Below the pieces are notes generated by a model that ran no database searches, was not told where the DNA came from, and worked only from the letters and a program-made list of their open reading frames with translations. A program made the translations under genes and the position numbers. Shown piece after piece: positions 36,638 through 47,245 of a stretch of 64,000 bases of DNA. The DNA comes from Darksidea phi (taxonomy: Eukaryota; Ascomycota; Dothideomycetes; Pleosporales; Lentitheciaceae), in contig JASJFT010000075.1 of assembly GCA_030770425.1 (NCBI GenBank), forward strand, positions 124,001-188,000. The letters run 5' to 3'. Positions within the stretch are counted from its first letter, which is position 1; every line of letters starts with the position of its first letter.

Positions 36638-38234
36638 ATGCTCCTGACTATCATTACGGCTGCTCTTCTCTCTCTAGCAAGCATCGGCCGTGCCGTCAAT
36701 ACAGACCCGGACAAGTGCTTTCATGGCCCCTTCCTGCCAGCTGGGCGAGCGGGCCGGGATTGGGACCCGAATGGGAACCAATACTTCTTTTGCGAAGCAG
36801 GCTGGGCGGACGGGGACGTTCTAACAGGTACATGGTAGCCCTCTTGATACCATCCGTGCTGCCCGAACTGACCGTCTTGCGCAGGTATTAGGATATGGAG
36901 GGGCGACTGGGCTGTCTGGGCATTATCATTCCAATGGGGTAGTAAAGAATGGGGCAAGATCTATGGTGACAACAGGAACTCGGATTGGAAGCCCAAGAAT
37001 CCAGATCAAGAGTTGACATGGGATGCTAACGACGCCGTCGGTAAGCTACACAGAGCCTCTGCGAGGTGTTTCCTCGGAAAATATATTTATTAACGGGGGG
37101 CATAGAAATTAAAATGTGGCACAATGCGGGGAAAGATAATACCAAGGACGTCGTGGGATGGATCCAGGTCATGATCAATGGCCAGCAAAAACTAGACCTA
37201 GGATCTGATCACACTGCAGATGAGGTCGTTATTGATTCTGGTGCCAAGAAAATTCTCGCGATTCAGGTAAGTCATCATGGTTACCAGCATAGCAAGTATT
37301 TTTCGGACTACAATCCGATAAAACTCCGTAAATCTTTCGGACTCCTTCCTGCCCGTTGGAAAACAACCCACTAACGCAACCGCTATAGGGCGATGCCAAC
37401 ACCGACACGCCGATCAACACGCTCCAATTTCAATTCCTCGAGTCCAAGATCTTGTCGACGACCATGTCGAACTTTTCTTTCACTGAAGACGTGGACACTT
37501 ACAACCAGCAACAGAAAGGCATTGACAATGCTGTACTCGCCACCATCGTATTCATGAACGAGAACGAAGTAGGTGGGCTGAACCACACCTTTGGCGCTAC
37601 CCCGAAGATCTACTACACCAACACCCACACTATTACAACGCAGATGACGCATACGATCGGTACTACAATTGGAGCCAAGTGGGAATTCGAAGCGGGGTTA
37701 CCTGAATTAGTGAATGTAAAAACCGAGCTTAGCGTAGAGTTGCGGTATGACTTTGCGCACATGAAGGCAGAGACGAACACAGTAACACACACGGAAGAGG
37801 TCGGGTGGATGCAAGGCTCAACGCGTAAGTGATGCCTGCGCATGCGCATGCCACAACTCGAAAGGGACCTAGGCTAACATCCAGTGCGACTGCAGCTCAA
37901 GGAATGCCCCCCCAAATGGCGACGCTGTGTAAGTCCCGCCCAAGCACGCCCAATGCACAGGCATGCAGCCATGCTGAACAGTCCAGGTATCGCGGAGGCT
38001 CTCCAGGGCACATATGAGAGCCCATACACGGCGGGAATTACCGCCAAGCTAGCGAATGGCAAGACGTTTACGTTTGCGGATCAGGGCGACTTCACATCGG
38101 TTACCTACGTGAATGCGGGGATTGGGTGTAAAACGATTCCGCTCAAGGATGCGCCTATGAATGCGACGTTTATCGACAAAGGTAAGGACGTCCAGCCAAG
38201 GATGCAGATCCGTGGTATGGGGTGGTTCTGGTAG
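36638..38234 (+). CDS. Secreted aerolysin-like (beta-pore-forming) protein
   Basis: Six exons (36638-36827, 36885-37040, 37106-37266, 37389-37824, 37896-37928, 37987-38234) give about 407 aa. A hydrophobic signal peptide (about 19 residues) is followed by a Trp/Gly-rich N-terminal module of about 130 residues that may be a lectin-like binding domain. The C-terminal part has the long Thr/Ser/Val-rich alternating beta strands, Thr-rich hairpin and final beta-rich module of the aerolysin/ETX-MTX2 superfamily. Such proteins can oligomerise into membrane beta-barrels; activity here is inferred from fold pattern only. Exon 5 is only 33 nt, and its borders were chosen because other acceptors break the frame. 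No disabling mutation was seen. The gene sits in a TE-rich, gene-poor block beside a small secreted Cys-rich protein. Confidence 0.75.
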
Positions 38235-38713
38235 CGAGATGCAAAGGAATGGAAAGGGATGATTACGACGACGAGTAGCAGCTAGAAGGTGGTTGCCGGG
38301 AGAGTTTTGGGACTTCCTCATGTTCCCCTCTCTCTTTTTTCCTTTTTGGTGTTCGGTAATCAATTTTGTTTGGGCGGTGCAATTGTACAACGCGTTGATA
38401 GGACAGGTTGTTTTCTATAGAATCTTTTTCTTTGCACTTTGAGCCATGGATTTACAGTCCTAGAAGGCGTTTACATTGCCGAATTGAAGGCGTAGGGTTG
38501 CTTCTCAGACCACAGCGTGCGCCTGTCGAGTCTCTCCAAGTCTCAGTGGCCAAGACAAAAAGATTGAAGTCCAACACCCGTACGATGACATAACAAAGCC
38601 GCTCCAGGCGGAGAGACGCCAAACAGTATTCGCAGGGCAACACTTCACCATTCTCAAGGGATTTGATGTTTGGTGTCCATCGGGTCATGGGGCCAACGTA
38701 AGCTTTGGAAGTC
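38235..38713. other. 3' flank of the aerolysin-like gene
   Basis: No gene is supported. Sequence becomes increasingly AT-rich toward the transposon relics. Confidence 0.45.
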
Positions 38714-38845
38714 ATGAACGAGACTATAAAAGATATACATGCCATGTCCGCTAAAATCTTGTCTCAAAAAATCTCTCTAGACGATAGGAATTATCTTACA
38801 TATAAGAAGAGAATAGAAATGAATTTATATTTATTATTACTATAA
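38714..38845 (+). mobile_element. Copia-type retrotransposon gag N-terminus relic
   Basis: A short frame contains KISLDDRNYLTYKKRIEMNL before a stop, which matches the L-x-G/D-x-N-Y-x-T-W-K motif that opens copia/Ty1 gag proteins. The rest of the element is missing. The following sequence is AT-rich with many TA-containing stop codons, consistent with repeat-induced point mutation. Confidence 0.6.
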
Positions 38846-38867
38846 GTCGCTAGCTAGGTATCATAGA

Positions 38868-39155
38868 AGGCCTACTAGAGCGAGGGCGTAAGGTATTACT
38901 ACCTATTTTACTATATTTACGAAGGGTATTATATATAGTTTAGTATACGACGTCGAACTTAGCTATAAGCTCTCTCGTAGCTACGCCAGCCTTAGATTTC
39001 GAAATAATACTATTACGCGCGTCGATAGATAGCTCTCTATTAGGGCGACGATTTCTACTAATTTCTGTACCGAACGAGCGTTGTGGGGGTATGGTATAGA
39101 TGGCTAAAGTATAGGTATTAATACGCGTCGCGTTTTGGTAGGGCGTTCCGTCCAC
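38868..39155 (-). mobile_element. Tc1/mariner transposase N-terminal relic
   Basis: The minus strand encodes NRELSIDARNSIISKSKAGV and TRELIAKFDVVY. After an in-frame TAA it continues TIYNTLRKYSKIGSNTLRPR. This is the paired helix-turn-helix plus the RPRSSRP-type linker of Tc1-like transposases. The stop codon, high AT content and missing catalytic domain show that it is dead. Confidence 0.7.
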
Positions 39156-39159
39156 AAAC

Positions 39160-40074
39160 TTTTGTCATATGACTGTACTTTCCGGTACCTTAATCGAAAA
39201 AACGTAAAGCAAATGCCCTAGTCAACGGGATTAGCTTTAGAAGATTGAATATATAATTAAGCCGCAATATTATCACATATCAAGCCTAACCGAGTCATTC
39301 TACAAGTAGTAACGAAAGAATATCACACCTCCAAAGAAACTTCCGGATTCAACAGGTAGCCTAACAGCTTCACTCTTTATTACAATATGCACGTCTTAAG
39401 ACTATCAATATAGAACGGATCTAGCGAGATTAATCCCCGTACTACTTTCCATTTCACTCGATCGATGGACTCATTTCGTTTATAGACTTATTTCCTCAAT
39501 ATAATAAGTACTGATGGTAGTATTAACGCCTCCGCGGATTTTCGAGAATGATTTTTTTTTGAAGAAGCGTAATAAATAAATCGCGTAGATAATATCTGAA
39601 ATACTTAGCTATGGAGTCGGTTATTAACGCTTTCGTCTTGTTGCTAAAAGTGGAAGGGTTGGTGTCGTGTTTGTTATCTAATTGGGTACAAAATACAATT
39701 TCCCGCCTTATCTTACTTGATGGTGTGAGTATAAGGATAAAAGGAAAGAGTTAATACGTCCAAATGCTTCTTCGAGAATAAGCTTCTTCTTATATCGCTG
39801 CGTGCTATAGACTCTTCTTAGACAATATTACTAGAGTACTTAAAAGACGTTGGATTGGGTTAGTTATATACGAATGTAAGGTATAGGTACTTTTATACTC
39901 GGATATAGTACCCCTACTATGTATAAACTCTTACTATACAAATCCAAAAATATAAAAAATAGCACTCCTATACTCAACCTAATCCGTCTCCTTTCGAAAT
40001 CGCCCGTATTCTTCAAAACCTCCTCACCACTATAATAGTCTAGTATATCTTTATTCAATATCTCCAGCTTCCTT
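39160..40074. other. AT-rich, RIP-like transposon graveyard
   Basis: About 0.9 kb is rich in TA dinucleotides and stop codons in all frames. No intact gene was recognised. The minus-strand frame at 39864-40106 has no domain that I know. Confidence 0.5.
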
Positions 40075-40415
40075 GGGCTGCCATGTTCGAAGAATAGGCT
40101 AATCACAGTTAGGAGGGTGGATAGGTCTTGAAATAAGTGGAAGATTTAGTACCTTGAACAACGAAGACTAATCACTAAGCGGATTCGATTTGATTCGATT
40201 GATTAGTAGTGGAGATGAACGAACTATTCGCACGGGCAGCGTTGATGCCCATACTCAAAGTATGGTTGTTGAGACGAGTCATTATCAAGCTTGGTAACGA
40301 GCCAAAGGTCATCCACGGACCATGAGAAGGCTCTTAAGCCGCACACACAGACAGACAGACACACACACACACACCCAAAAAAAATCTCTCACTACAGAAG
40401 CAGTTGACGCGATCC
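40075..40415 (+). repeat. Dispersed repeat, copy C
   Basis: 40075-40151 matches 18594-18672 (shared GCTGCCA and GCTAATCACAGTTAGG-like blocks). 40245-40415 matches copies A and B, including ATCAAGCTTGGTAACG, CATCCACGGACCATGA, a CA/GA simple tract and GCAGAAGCAGTTGACGCGAT at its right end (after a C/T change). This copy has no NLR next to it and lies at the edge of the AT-rich block. Confidence 0.8.
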
Positions 40416-40810
40416 AGCTTCCTCCTTAATCCTTAATACTTGTGCTATAGCGTAGAAGAATAACGGTTCAAATCTCTCTCCACTCCATTACTCGCAGGGA
40501 AGCGGATGAAAGTAATGAAAGTAACTTAAGTTGAGGTTGAGTTATCAGCGCGGTTTACGTAAATATTTGTTTTTGGAAAACCATCGGGACTGACTTGCCG
40601 CAGCCAGGCAACAACCTAAGATGTGAAGCTTTCCTTCTTGGCATAGTTCTCACGTGCAACACATAGTGAAGAGCGGCACATATCCCCGCTTTTAAACGAT
40701 CTTCTCCGAGGTTTACGCATACAACACCCAGCGTTACCCTGCCCACTAGAAATTCAGTCTCCGAAATTGTGCCGACAACCTTCACTACACACCGGCCTTG
40801 ACGCTTCGCC

Positions 40811-40818
40811 TATAAATA
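40811..40818 (+). promoter_or_regulatory. TATA box
   Basis: TATAAATA lies 313 bp upstream of the preferred start codon at 41124 of the coiled-coil gene. The intervening sequence would be an A/C/T-rich 5' leader. Confidence 0.45.
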
Positions 40819-40919
40819 CTTGATTCCCGCACTCGTAATGCCCTCATCCGCAACTCAGCCTCAGCTCAACTCTGCTTGCTCGAACGTGCAACAAGTCGAT
40901 TCCATTGCGGATACTGCTT

Positions 40920-41090
40920 ACCCACCCATTACTCACACATCCCGCCCACATCCCTTACACATCTCTCACATATCCCTCATACTTTACTTACCTCTTACTC
41001 ACACCTTACTCCTTACTTATACCTCACTCACACCTCACTTACACTTCACTTACGCCCCACTCATACCTTACCCACATCCTCTCGTCAACG
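40920..41090 (+). repeat. C/A/T-rich low-complexity leader
   Basis: Degenerate tandem CTCACACCTTACTC-like units fill the leader before the ATG at 41124. Almost no G is present. One frame through it is open and joins the coding frame, so an N-terminal extension cannot be excluded. Confidence 0.6.
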
Positions 41091-41123
41091 GAAAATACTA
41101 CCAAGTTTTCGACATTTATCAAA

Positions 41124-43796
41124 ATGTCGTCTCTTCTCTTCGAGCCATGGTTCATCAACGTCACGGCGACTTTCCTGGTCTGCTGTATCCTCTACAACCT
41201 TCCAACCCTTTTCTGCAAACGTTCCAATACCTCTCAGCGTGACCAGAGCCACATAGTTGAAGGCCTCGCTGCCCTCTCCGTGGAAGCCCAGAAGGTCCGT
41301 CGAGATCATCTTCATGGTACGGAACTTGTCACAAAAACTATGGACCGCGGCATCCATCTTTTCCGCACAGAGCTTGGGAAGAGGGACAAGGCCATCAAGA
41401 CATTGAGCAAGCAAAACAAGAAACTCGGCACGAAGTTCATAGCTGAGCGCTATCGCACCAAGGTCCGGCTTGCTGCTTCTAACCTAGTAGCGAGCATGCC
41501 CATCGCGAAGCAGCCTCAAGCGGAACAGTTCAAAGTCGACGCGGATCAGATAGCTGACGTGGTCACTACTAAGGTCAACGCTCAGATTGCTGTTCTTGTC
41601 CAAGAAGCCTTGAGCACGACCACGGGGAATCCTCCTCATGAGTCTGCAAAGTCCCCGACGTTCTCCATCTTCGCGCCCACCACTAATATCTATCGAACGT
41701 CCTCAGTTGAGACTCCCGAGGAGCCCGTATCTGCTCCCAATGACATGCAATTAACGGCACCGCCTATGAAGCCTGTTGCTGAGATCCGGTCCGGTCAACC
41801 TCCTATCAAGCCTGCCCTTGCTGCTGTCACCCCCCAGGAGTCAGTGCCCGTTGAACAGGCTACGCAAGTGTCACCTACACAGTTTCAGGACCTAGTAACG
41901 GGTATCGAAACTGTCAAGTCCGAGCGCGATAACGCACGGGGCGAACTAGTGGCAGAGAAGCAAAGGGTCAAGAACCTCAGGCAGGAGCTCATCACTGTCG
42001 TTACGGACCTGAGGGAGGCGAAGGAAGAAGGAGAGCGAAACCAAAAGGATAGCATTGCTGTCCAACGCAAACTCCAAAGCCAGCTCGATGCCAACACAGA
42101 TAGGCTCCAGAGTGCAAACGTAAGCGCACGGAACTTGGAAGCTCAGCGAACAGATCTCCAAAGCCAACTGGATGCTGCCAAGCGCGAGCTGTCTTTTCTC
42201 AGCACCTCCCACAGCCGGGATGTTGAAGATGCTCGCAGGAATGCACAGGCTGAATTACAGTCTCAGCTGGATCAGATCAAGCAAGAGCTACGTCAAACTT
42301 CCACTACCCGCGATGCGGCCCAGACACAGCTGCAGACCGCCAAGGAAGATCTCATCAAGATGCAGGAGGTTCGGAAGTTGGAGCATGAGACGATCACAAA
42401 TCAGCAAAAGGACATCGAAAGGCTCACCGCTGACCTCCAGAGGACATACGAAGACGCCCGGTCCACCATTCAGCAACTCCACAACCAACTAGCGGGAGCT
42501 AACGCCAAGTCCGCGCAAGCGTCTTTGGACGCTGAAGCTGTCATGGCAAAGAATCAGAAGGAGATAGATGGCCTCCAGGCACAGCTTCAGAAGGGTGAAG
42601 AAAACGAGGCTTCGATGACCGACAAGCTCCAGAAGGCGGAAGAGCAGCGAAAGGGTCTCATCGATAGAATCAAGGAGCTTGAGGCGATGCAACCCAACAC
42701 TAAGTGGGGAGACCACCCACAAGAAGACGACGACGAGTTCGTCTTTGAGCCTGAGTCTTCGGCTACGAATGACGTCAATAACGACATTTCGGCCGAGACA
42801 CAACACCCTAGGCTGAATTGTTCCACATGTGGCCAAGTTGTTGAGGTTCCTCTGGTCTTTCGCAAAGACGGCAATGCAACGCCCGACTGGAGCGAGCATA
42901 ACCGCTCCTGTGTACCGCCTCAGACCAAGCTTCCTGCTCCGATTTCAGCTTCCGCACAGTCACCTAAGCAGGCCACTCCTCCGCCGAGTACTCCAACTGG
43001 CTCAGCGGTGGTACAGAGCCCCACGCAAATCAATGCGCCGGTGGCGATCACAAGTCCTGCACCGCTGTCAACGCCAACTTCTTATACCAAAGTTGCTGTG
43101 GCCGCCTCTGAGCCGTCTCCTTCAGCTGCTTCCGCTACACAAGCGCCACTGGGAGTTGAAACTGCGCCCGCTCGTACTCCTTCGATCACCGGTCCACCGC
43201 AGCCTAAGACTCCTCGGGGCTTCAGGCCACGGCGCGGGCAGGATGGACGGTTAAGACGCGGAAACTATTGTGGGAGCTGCGGCGTAGCAATCTTCCGTAT
43301 AGAGGGCTTCCATGAGAAGCACACGGTTGCATGCGAAAAGAGGACGCTAGAGCGGTATCATAGTCGCATCTGGTTCGACGACAGGACTGGCCGCCGCCTG
43401 GAGCAGCCTAACAATTACCGAGGCCCAATAGAGGACCCGGCTCCAAATACCCCGTCTCCCACAGGGTGGCAAACAAAGGATGAATACGCGAAGCCAATAG
43501 CCCAGTCGGACGCGAAGCCAACGCGTCAGTTCACTATCGTACCTAGTCGCTTCGCTGACCCTAGCCCTGGGAAAGGAACACCGACGGTGGAAAAAGCGGC
43601 GAAGCAACCTACCAAAGCTTCTGAAATTGACAACGTCGAAGATCTAGAAGATGACCTCCTGCCCCCAACACTCAAGGCCCTGAAGAGATCTCATGCTCCA
43701 TCCGACGGCGTGAAGATTAAGACAGCGGAGTTTGTAGAAGGTGCCTACAAGCCAGGGTTGATGAGTGCTAGCAGGTGGGCGACCAAGAAGGAGTAG
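41124..43796 (+). CDS. Membrane-anchored coiled-coil protein with zinc-knuckle-like motifs
   Basis: Single exon, 890 aa from the ATG at 41124. The frame is open upstream to 40905, but that part is low-complexity. Residues about 11-28 form one hydrophobic helix (NVTATFLVCCILYNLPTLFC), so the N-terminus is probably membrane-bound. Residues about 260-520 are long heptad-rich coiled coil (for example SQLDAAKRELSFLSTSHSRD and QLDQIKQELRQTSTTRDAAQ). Two later Cys/His sites, LNCSTCGQVVEVPLVF with a downstream H and C, and NYCGSCGVAIFRIEGFHEKH followed by C, look like single zinc knuckles. Between them is a Pro/Ser/Thr-rich linker. The layout suggests a tethering or scaffold protein, but no family is recognised. 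Confidence 0.8.
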   Translation: MSSLLFEPWFINVTATFLVCCILYNLPTLFCKRSNTSQRDQSHIVEGLAALSVEAQKVRRDHLHGTELVTKTMDRGIHLFRTELGKRDKAIKTLSKQNKKLGTKFIAERYRTKVRLAASNLVASMPIAKQPQAEQFKVDADQIADVVTTKVNAQIAVLVQEALSTTTGNPPHESAKSPTFSIFAPTTNIYRTSSVETPEEPVSAPNDMQLTAPPMKPVAEIRSGQPPIKPALAAVTPQESVPVEQATQVSPTQFQDLVTGIETVKSERDNARGELVAEKQRVKNLRQELITVVTDLREAKEEGERNQKDSIAVQRKLQSQLDANTDRLQSANVSARNLEAQRTDLQSQLDAAKRELSFLSTSHSRDVEDARRNAQAELQSQLDQIKQELRQTSTTRDAAQTQLQTAKEDLIKMQEVRKLEHETITNQQKDIERLTADLQRTYEDARSTIQQLHNQLAGANAKSAQASLDAEAVMAKNQKEIDGLQAQLQKGEENEASMTDKLQKAEEQRKGLIDRIKELEAMQPNTKWGDHPQEDDDEFVFEPESSATNDVNNDISAETQHPRLNCSTCGQVVEVPLVFRKDGNATPDWSEHNRSCVPPQTKLPAPISASAQSPKQATPPPSTPTGSAVVQSPTQINAPVAITSPAPLSTPTSYTKVAVAASEPSPSAASATQAPLGVETAPARTPSITGPPQPKTPRGFRPRRGQDGRLRRGNYCGSCGVAIFRIEGFHEKHTVACEKRTLERYHSRIWFDDRTGRRLEQPNNYRGPIEDPAPNTPSPTGWQTKDEYAKPIAQSDAKPTRQFTIVPSRFADPSPGKGTPTVEKAAKQPTKASEIDNVEDLEDDLLPPTLKALKRSHAPSDGVKIKTAEFVEGAYKPGLMSASRWATKKE

Positions 43797-44884
43797 AAGA
43801 AAGGCTAATTAGGCCACCTGTGGGCTACGGTATCAAGGACGGAGATGTGGGAGACTTGGCTGTGAATTGTTTTCATTTTCCTTTTGGTTTTTCTGATTGT
43901 TTTCGCTTTTACGATTGATAGTTTTCGATTTTACTTTTCTTTAACGCGTTCCGCGATTCGGGGAGGTCGATGGTGGGTGAGCCGAAGACCAGTGAGTACG
44001 TTCAGACGTCAGAGGATAGCGATATCTGTATTATACGCAAAGACACAACAAAATAAAAATAAAAACTTACGTGCTTGCCAGTCATCTTTGGAACCTATAG
44101 GAGTTACGGAACTAAGCATCATAGAAACCGCCTTCTGAGAGTAATTTGATGGCATAATTAGTCTAACGATACTTTTGGAAGGCCACTCGACCCTACGCTG
44201 CCGCCTTGGTGTTTCTTGAGCAGGCCATTCAAATGTGGTGTAGAATGCGTGTCGAATGAATACCACAGGAATTGCTACGACGCTTGCAGGCACTTGAGGA
44301 TTCTGGTGTTCTAGATGGCTAATTCGTGGCACATATCACGTGCTGAAATCCGGATGAAGACTAGCGTGGTGACGCCACTATTGATCGCCAATCCCGAGCG
44401 CGAAATCCGTCCCGCAACGCATTCACGAACTTGTCCTTCAACATCACAATACATTTCTCCATCTCGTGTTCCTGCTGCCATCCCCCTTTGCGTATCGCAA
44501 TCCATCTCTTGATGCCTTCCTCAATCGCTCGTTTTATCCGGGTCGGCGGGTTCTTGGCGCTTGGCGGTGATGTCGCTTTCTCGTCGTACTTAACCGCCTT
44601 CCGGATTGGGCAGCTCCTTTGCGGGTGCCAATCACAATAATATGCCTATCACGAGTATTTAATGGGCGCCTTGCAGCTGTGGAACGCTCCAGGGGCTGAC
44701 CGTCTTTTGGCTGCTCTCCCTGTGTTACTTTTGAGTCTGTTGGGCATCGCGAGTGAGGGGTTCGATTGCGCGTCATCAGAATAGATTGCTCAAGCAAATC
44801 TATCGTTACGGACGCGTCGACTGGGGTCAGCACTTGGTTCACTCATTACACCTGCTTGCCCGCTGTTCGTCATTGATCTTCACG
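43797..44884. other. Intergenic, no supported gene
   Basis: About 1.1 kb upstream of the DPP IV gene. No repeat, RNA or coding sequence was recognised. The plus-strand frame continuing upstream of 44885 has no signal peptide and is probably not coding. Confidence 0.5.
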
Positions 44885-47245
44885 ATGCTGGCTGTCGCGC
44901 TCCTAGCAGCGGCCCTTCCGCTAGTTTTGGCGATCGACCCCCCACGATTTCCGCATCAACCGCTCGGGAACGGGACGAAACGCCTGACCTTCAACGTCAC
45001 GACAGATGCGCCAGGCTCTCTTTCTCCTTCGACAAGGACGCTTAATTGGGTCGGTACCGGCAAGGACGGTGACTATATTTACACCGGCAGCGACGGTTCA
45101 TTCCTCTTCGAGAACATTGCAAGTGGAGAATCGACGACTTTCCTCTCGGCCGACAAGGTCCCGGCTGACTACTGGGACTACTTCATCTCGCCCGACGCCA
45201 GCCGCGTGCTCTGGGCTGTGAATTATACGAAGCAGTACCGCCATTCTTACTTTGCCGATTACTTGGTGCAGGATGTGGAGTCGGGCGAATTGCAGCCTCT
45301 TACTTCGAACTCGACTGGCGATATCCAATATGCTGAATGGAGCCCTACTTCTTCCTCGCAGATCGCTTTCGTTCAGGGCAACAATCTGTTCATCTGGAAC
45401 GACGGCGAGGTTTCACAGGTAACCACGAACGGCGGCCCTGATTGGTTCAACGCGGTACCTGATTGGGTTTACGAGGAGGAAGTCTTCGGCGACCGGTACA
45501 CACTTTGGTGGTCCCCCGACGGGAAATATATTGCGTATCTGACATTCAACGAGACCGGAGTAGAGACCTTCCGTATCCCATATTACATGAACAACCAGGG
45601 CGTTCCCCCGGTGTACCCGCGCGAGCTTGAGCTGCGCTATCCCAAAGTCGGAACGAAAAACCCCACAGTTGGCTTCGAACTGCTCGATGTCGAGGCGCTC
45701 AAGTCGACAAACATCCCCATCGAAGCATATCCGGAAGATGATCTTGTTTTAGGCGAAGTTAAGTGGGTCACTGAGGAGCACGGCAAGGTCTTGTACCGAG
45801 CATACAACAGAGTTCAGGATCACGAGAAGATCGTAGTAGTCGATGTTCCGTCCGGCTCGTCTTCTATAATCCGTGAACGAGACGGGTCTGATGGCTGGCT
45901 CGAGAACTACCTCTCCATTACTTACTTGGGGTCCGTGGCCAACTCCAATGCCACTTACAGCAATTCGAGCGGTGACTACTATCTCGATGTGTCAGATGAG
46001 AGTGGCTGGAATCACCTCTATCTTTTCCCAGTCAACGGTGGCGAGAAGATCGCCCTCACTTCCGGCGAATGGGAGATTCGAGCCATTTTGAAGATCGATA
46101 CGAAGCGTGGCCTTGTCTACTATACTTCTACTGAGCATCACAGTACCGAAAGCCATGTGTATTCGGTTTCCTACAAGACCGGAAAAAAGACTGCGCTTGT
46201 TGATGACAGCGTGGAAGCGTTTTGGACTGCTTCCTTCTCTTCCGGTGGCTCCTACTACGTTCTTCGTTATGGTGGTCCCGATGTTCCATATCAAGAGCTG
46301 TACTCCATTAACTCTACCAAGCCCATCCGAACCATCGTCGACAACAAGGCTGTTTATGACCGAATCCAATCGTACAACCTTCCCAACATAACGTACCACG
46401 ACCTCCAACACCCGTCTGGTTACTCATTCAATGCTATGCTGCGCCTACCACCAAACTTCGACCCAAGCAAGAAGTATCCCGTTCTTCTACTACCGTATGG
46501 CGGTCCCAACAACCAACAAGTAAGCAAAGCATTCAACACGCTCAACTTCAAGGCGTATGTCGCGTCGGACCCCGAACTCGAATACATCACCTACACGGTC
46601 GACAACCGCGGCACAGCTTTCAAAGGCCGCAAGTTTCGTTCCCTCGTAACATCTAATCTCGGCGATCTTGAAGCGCAAGACCAGGTCTGGGCGGCTAAAG
46701 AATTGGCTAAGAACCCCTGGGTTGATAGTGAGCACATCGGTATCTGGGGTTGGTCATATGGCGGTTACCTCTCCTCGAAAGTTGTCGAACTCGGTGATCC
46801 CATCATCTCATACGCTATGATGACGGCACCCGTCAGCGACTGGCGCTTCTATGATTCCATCTACACGGAGCGATACATGAAGACAACCCAGCTCAATCCG
46901 GAAGGCTACAACAAGTCGCGCGTGCATGACTCCGCAGGCTTCAAGAGCATCGCTGGTGGTTTTGTCGTTCAGCACGGCACCGGCGACGACAACGTACACT
47001 TTCAGAATGCTGCAGCTCTGATTGACTTGTTGGTTGGCGACAGCGTTAGTCCAGAGAAGATGCAGCACACTTTCTTCACCGATAGCGATCATAATATCAA
47101 CTATCACGGTGCGAGTAGATTCTTGTACAAGCAGTTGAGTAAGAAGCTGTATGAGGAGAAGAGGAGAACTGGAGACCTCAAGGGCGGCCACCAATGGAGT
47201 AAGAGGGATGTAGATGCGGGTGTGGAGAGGAAATGGAGGGCATGA
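44885..47245 (+). CDS. dpp4: Secreted dipeptidyl peptidase IV
   Basis: Single exon, 786 aa. I chose the ATG at 44885 because it opens a clean signal peptide, MLAVALLAAALPLVLA. A seven- to eight-bladed beta-propeller follows (for example YIAYLTFNETGVETFRIPYY), with the double-Glu substrate motif DWVYEEEVF that binds the peptide N-terminus. The C-terminal alpha/beta hydrolase domain has the serine protease triad: Ser in GWSYGGY (about 624), Asp in GTGDDNVHF (about 702) and His in DSDHNINYHG (about 735). Many N-x-S/T sites fit secretion. It removes X-Pro or X-Ala dipeptides from extracellular peptides. It is the secreted type, because no internal membrane anchor is present. Confidence 0.95.
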   Translation: MLAVALLAAALPLVLAIDPPRFPHQPLGNGTKRLTFNVTTDAPGSLSPSTRTLNWVGTGKDGDYIYTGSDGSFLFENIASGESTTFLSADKVPADYWDYFISPDASRVLWAVNYTKQYRHSYFADYLVQDVESGELQPLTSNSTGDIQYAEWSPTSSSQIAFVQGNNLFIWNDGEVSQVTTNGGPDWFNAVPDWVYEEEVFGDRYTLWWSPDGKYIAYLTFNETGVETFRIPYYMNNQGVPPVYPRELELRYPKVGTKNPTVGFELLDVEALKSTNIPIEAYPEDDLVLGEVKWVTEEHGKVLYRAYNRVQDHEKIVVVDVPSGSSSIIRERDGSDGWLENYLSITYLGSVANSNATYSNSSGDYYLDVSDESGWNHLYLFPVNGGEKIALTSGEWEIRAILKIDTKRGLVYYTSTEHHSTESHVYSVSYKTGKKTALVDDSVEAFWTASFSSGGSYYVLRYGGPDVPYQELYSINSTKPIRTIVDNKAVYDRIQSYNLPNITYHDLQHPSGYSFNAMLRLPPNFDPSKKYPVLLLPYGGPNNQQVSKAFNTLNFKAYVASDPELEYITYTVDNRGTAFKGRKFRSLVTSNLGDLEAQDQVWAAKELAKNPWVDSEHIGIWGWSYGGYLSSKVVELGDPIISYAMMTAPVSDWRFYDSIYTERYMKTTQLNPEGYNKSRVHDSAGFKSIAGGFVVQHGTGDDNVHFQNAAALIDLLVGDSVSPEKMQHTFFTDSDHNINYHGASRFLYKQLSKKLYEEKRRTGDLKGGHQWSKRDVDAGVERKWRA

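Noticed and set aside
40465..40475. tRNA gene or tRNA-derived SINE (B-box-like GGTTCAAATCT)
   Set aside because: No matching A box or cloverleaf stems could be found around it.
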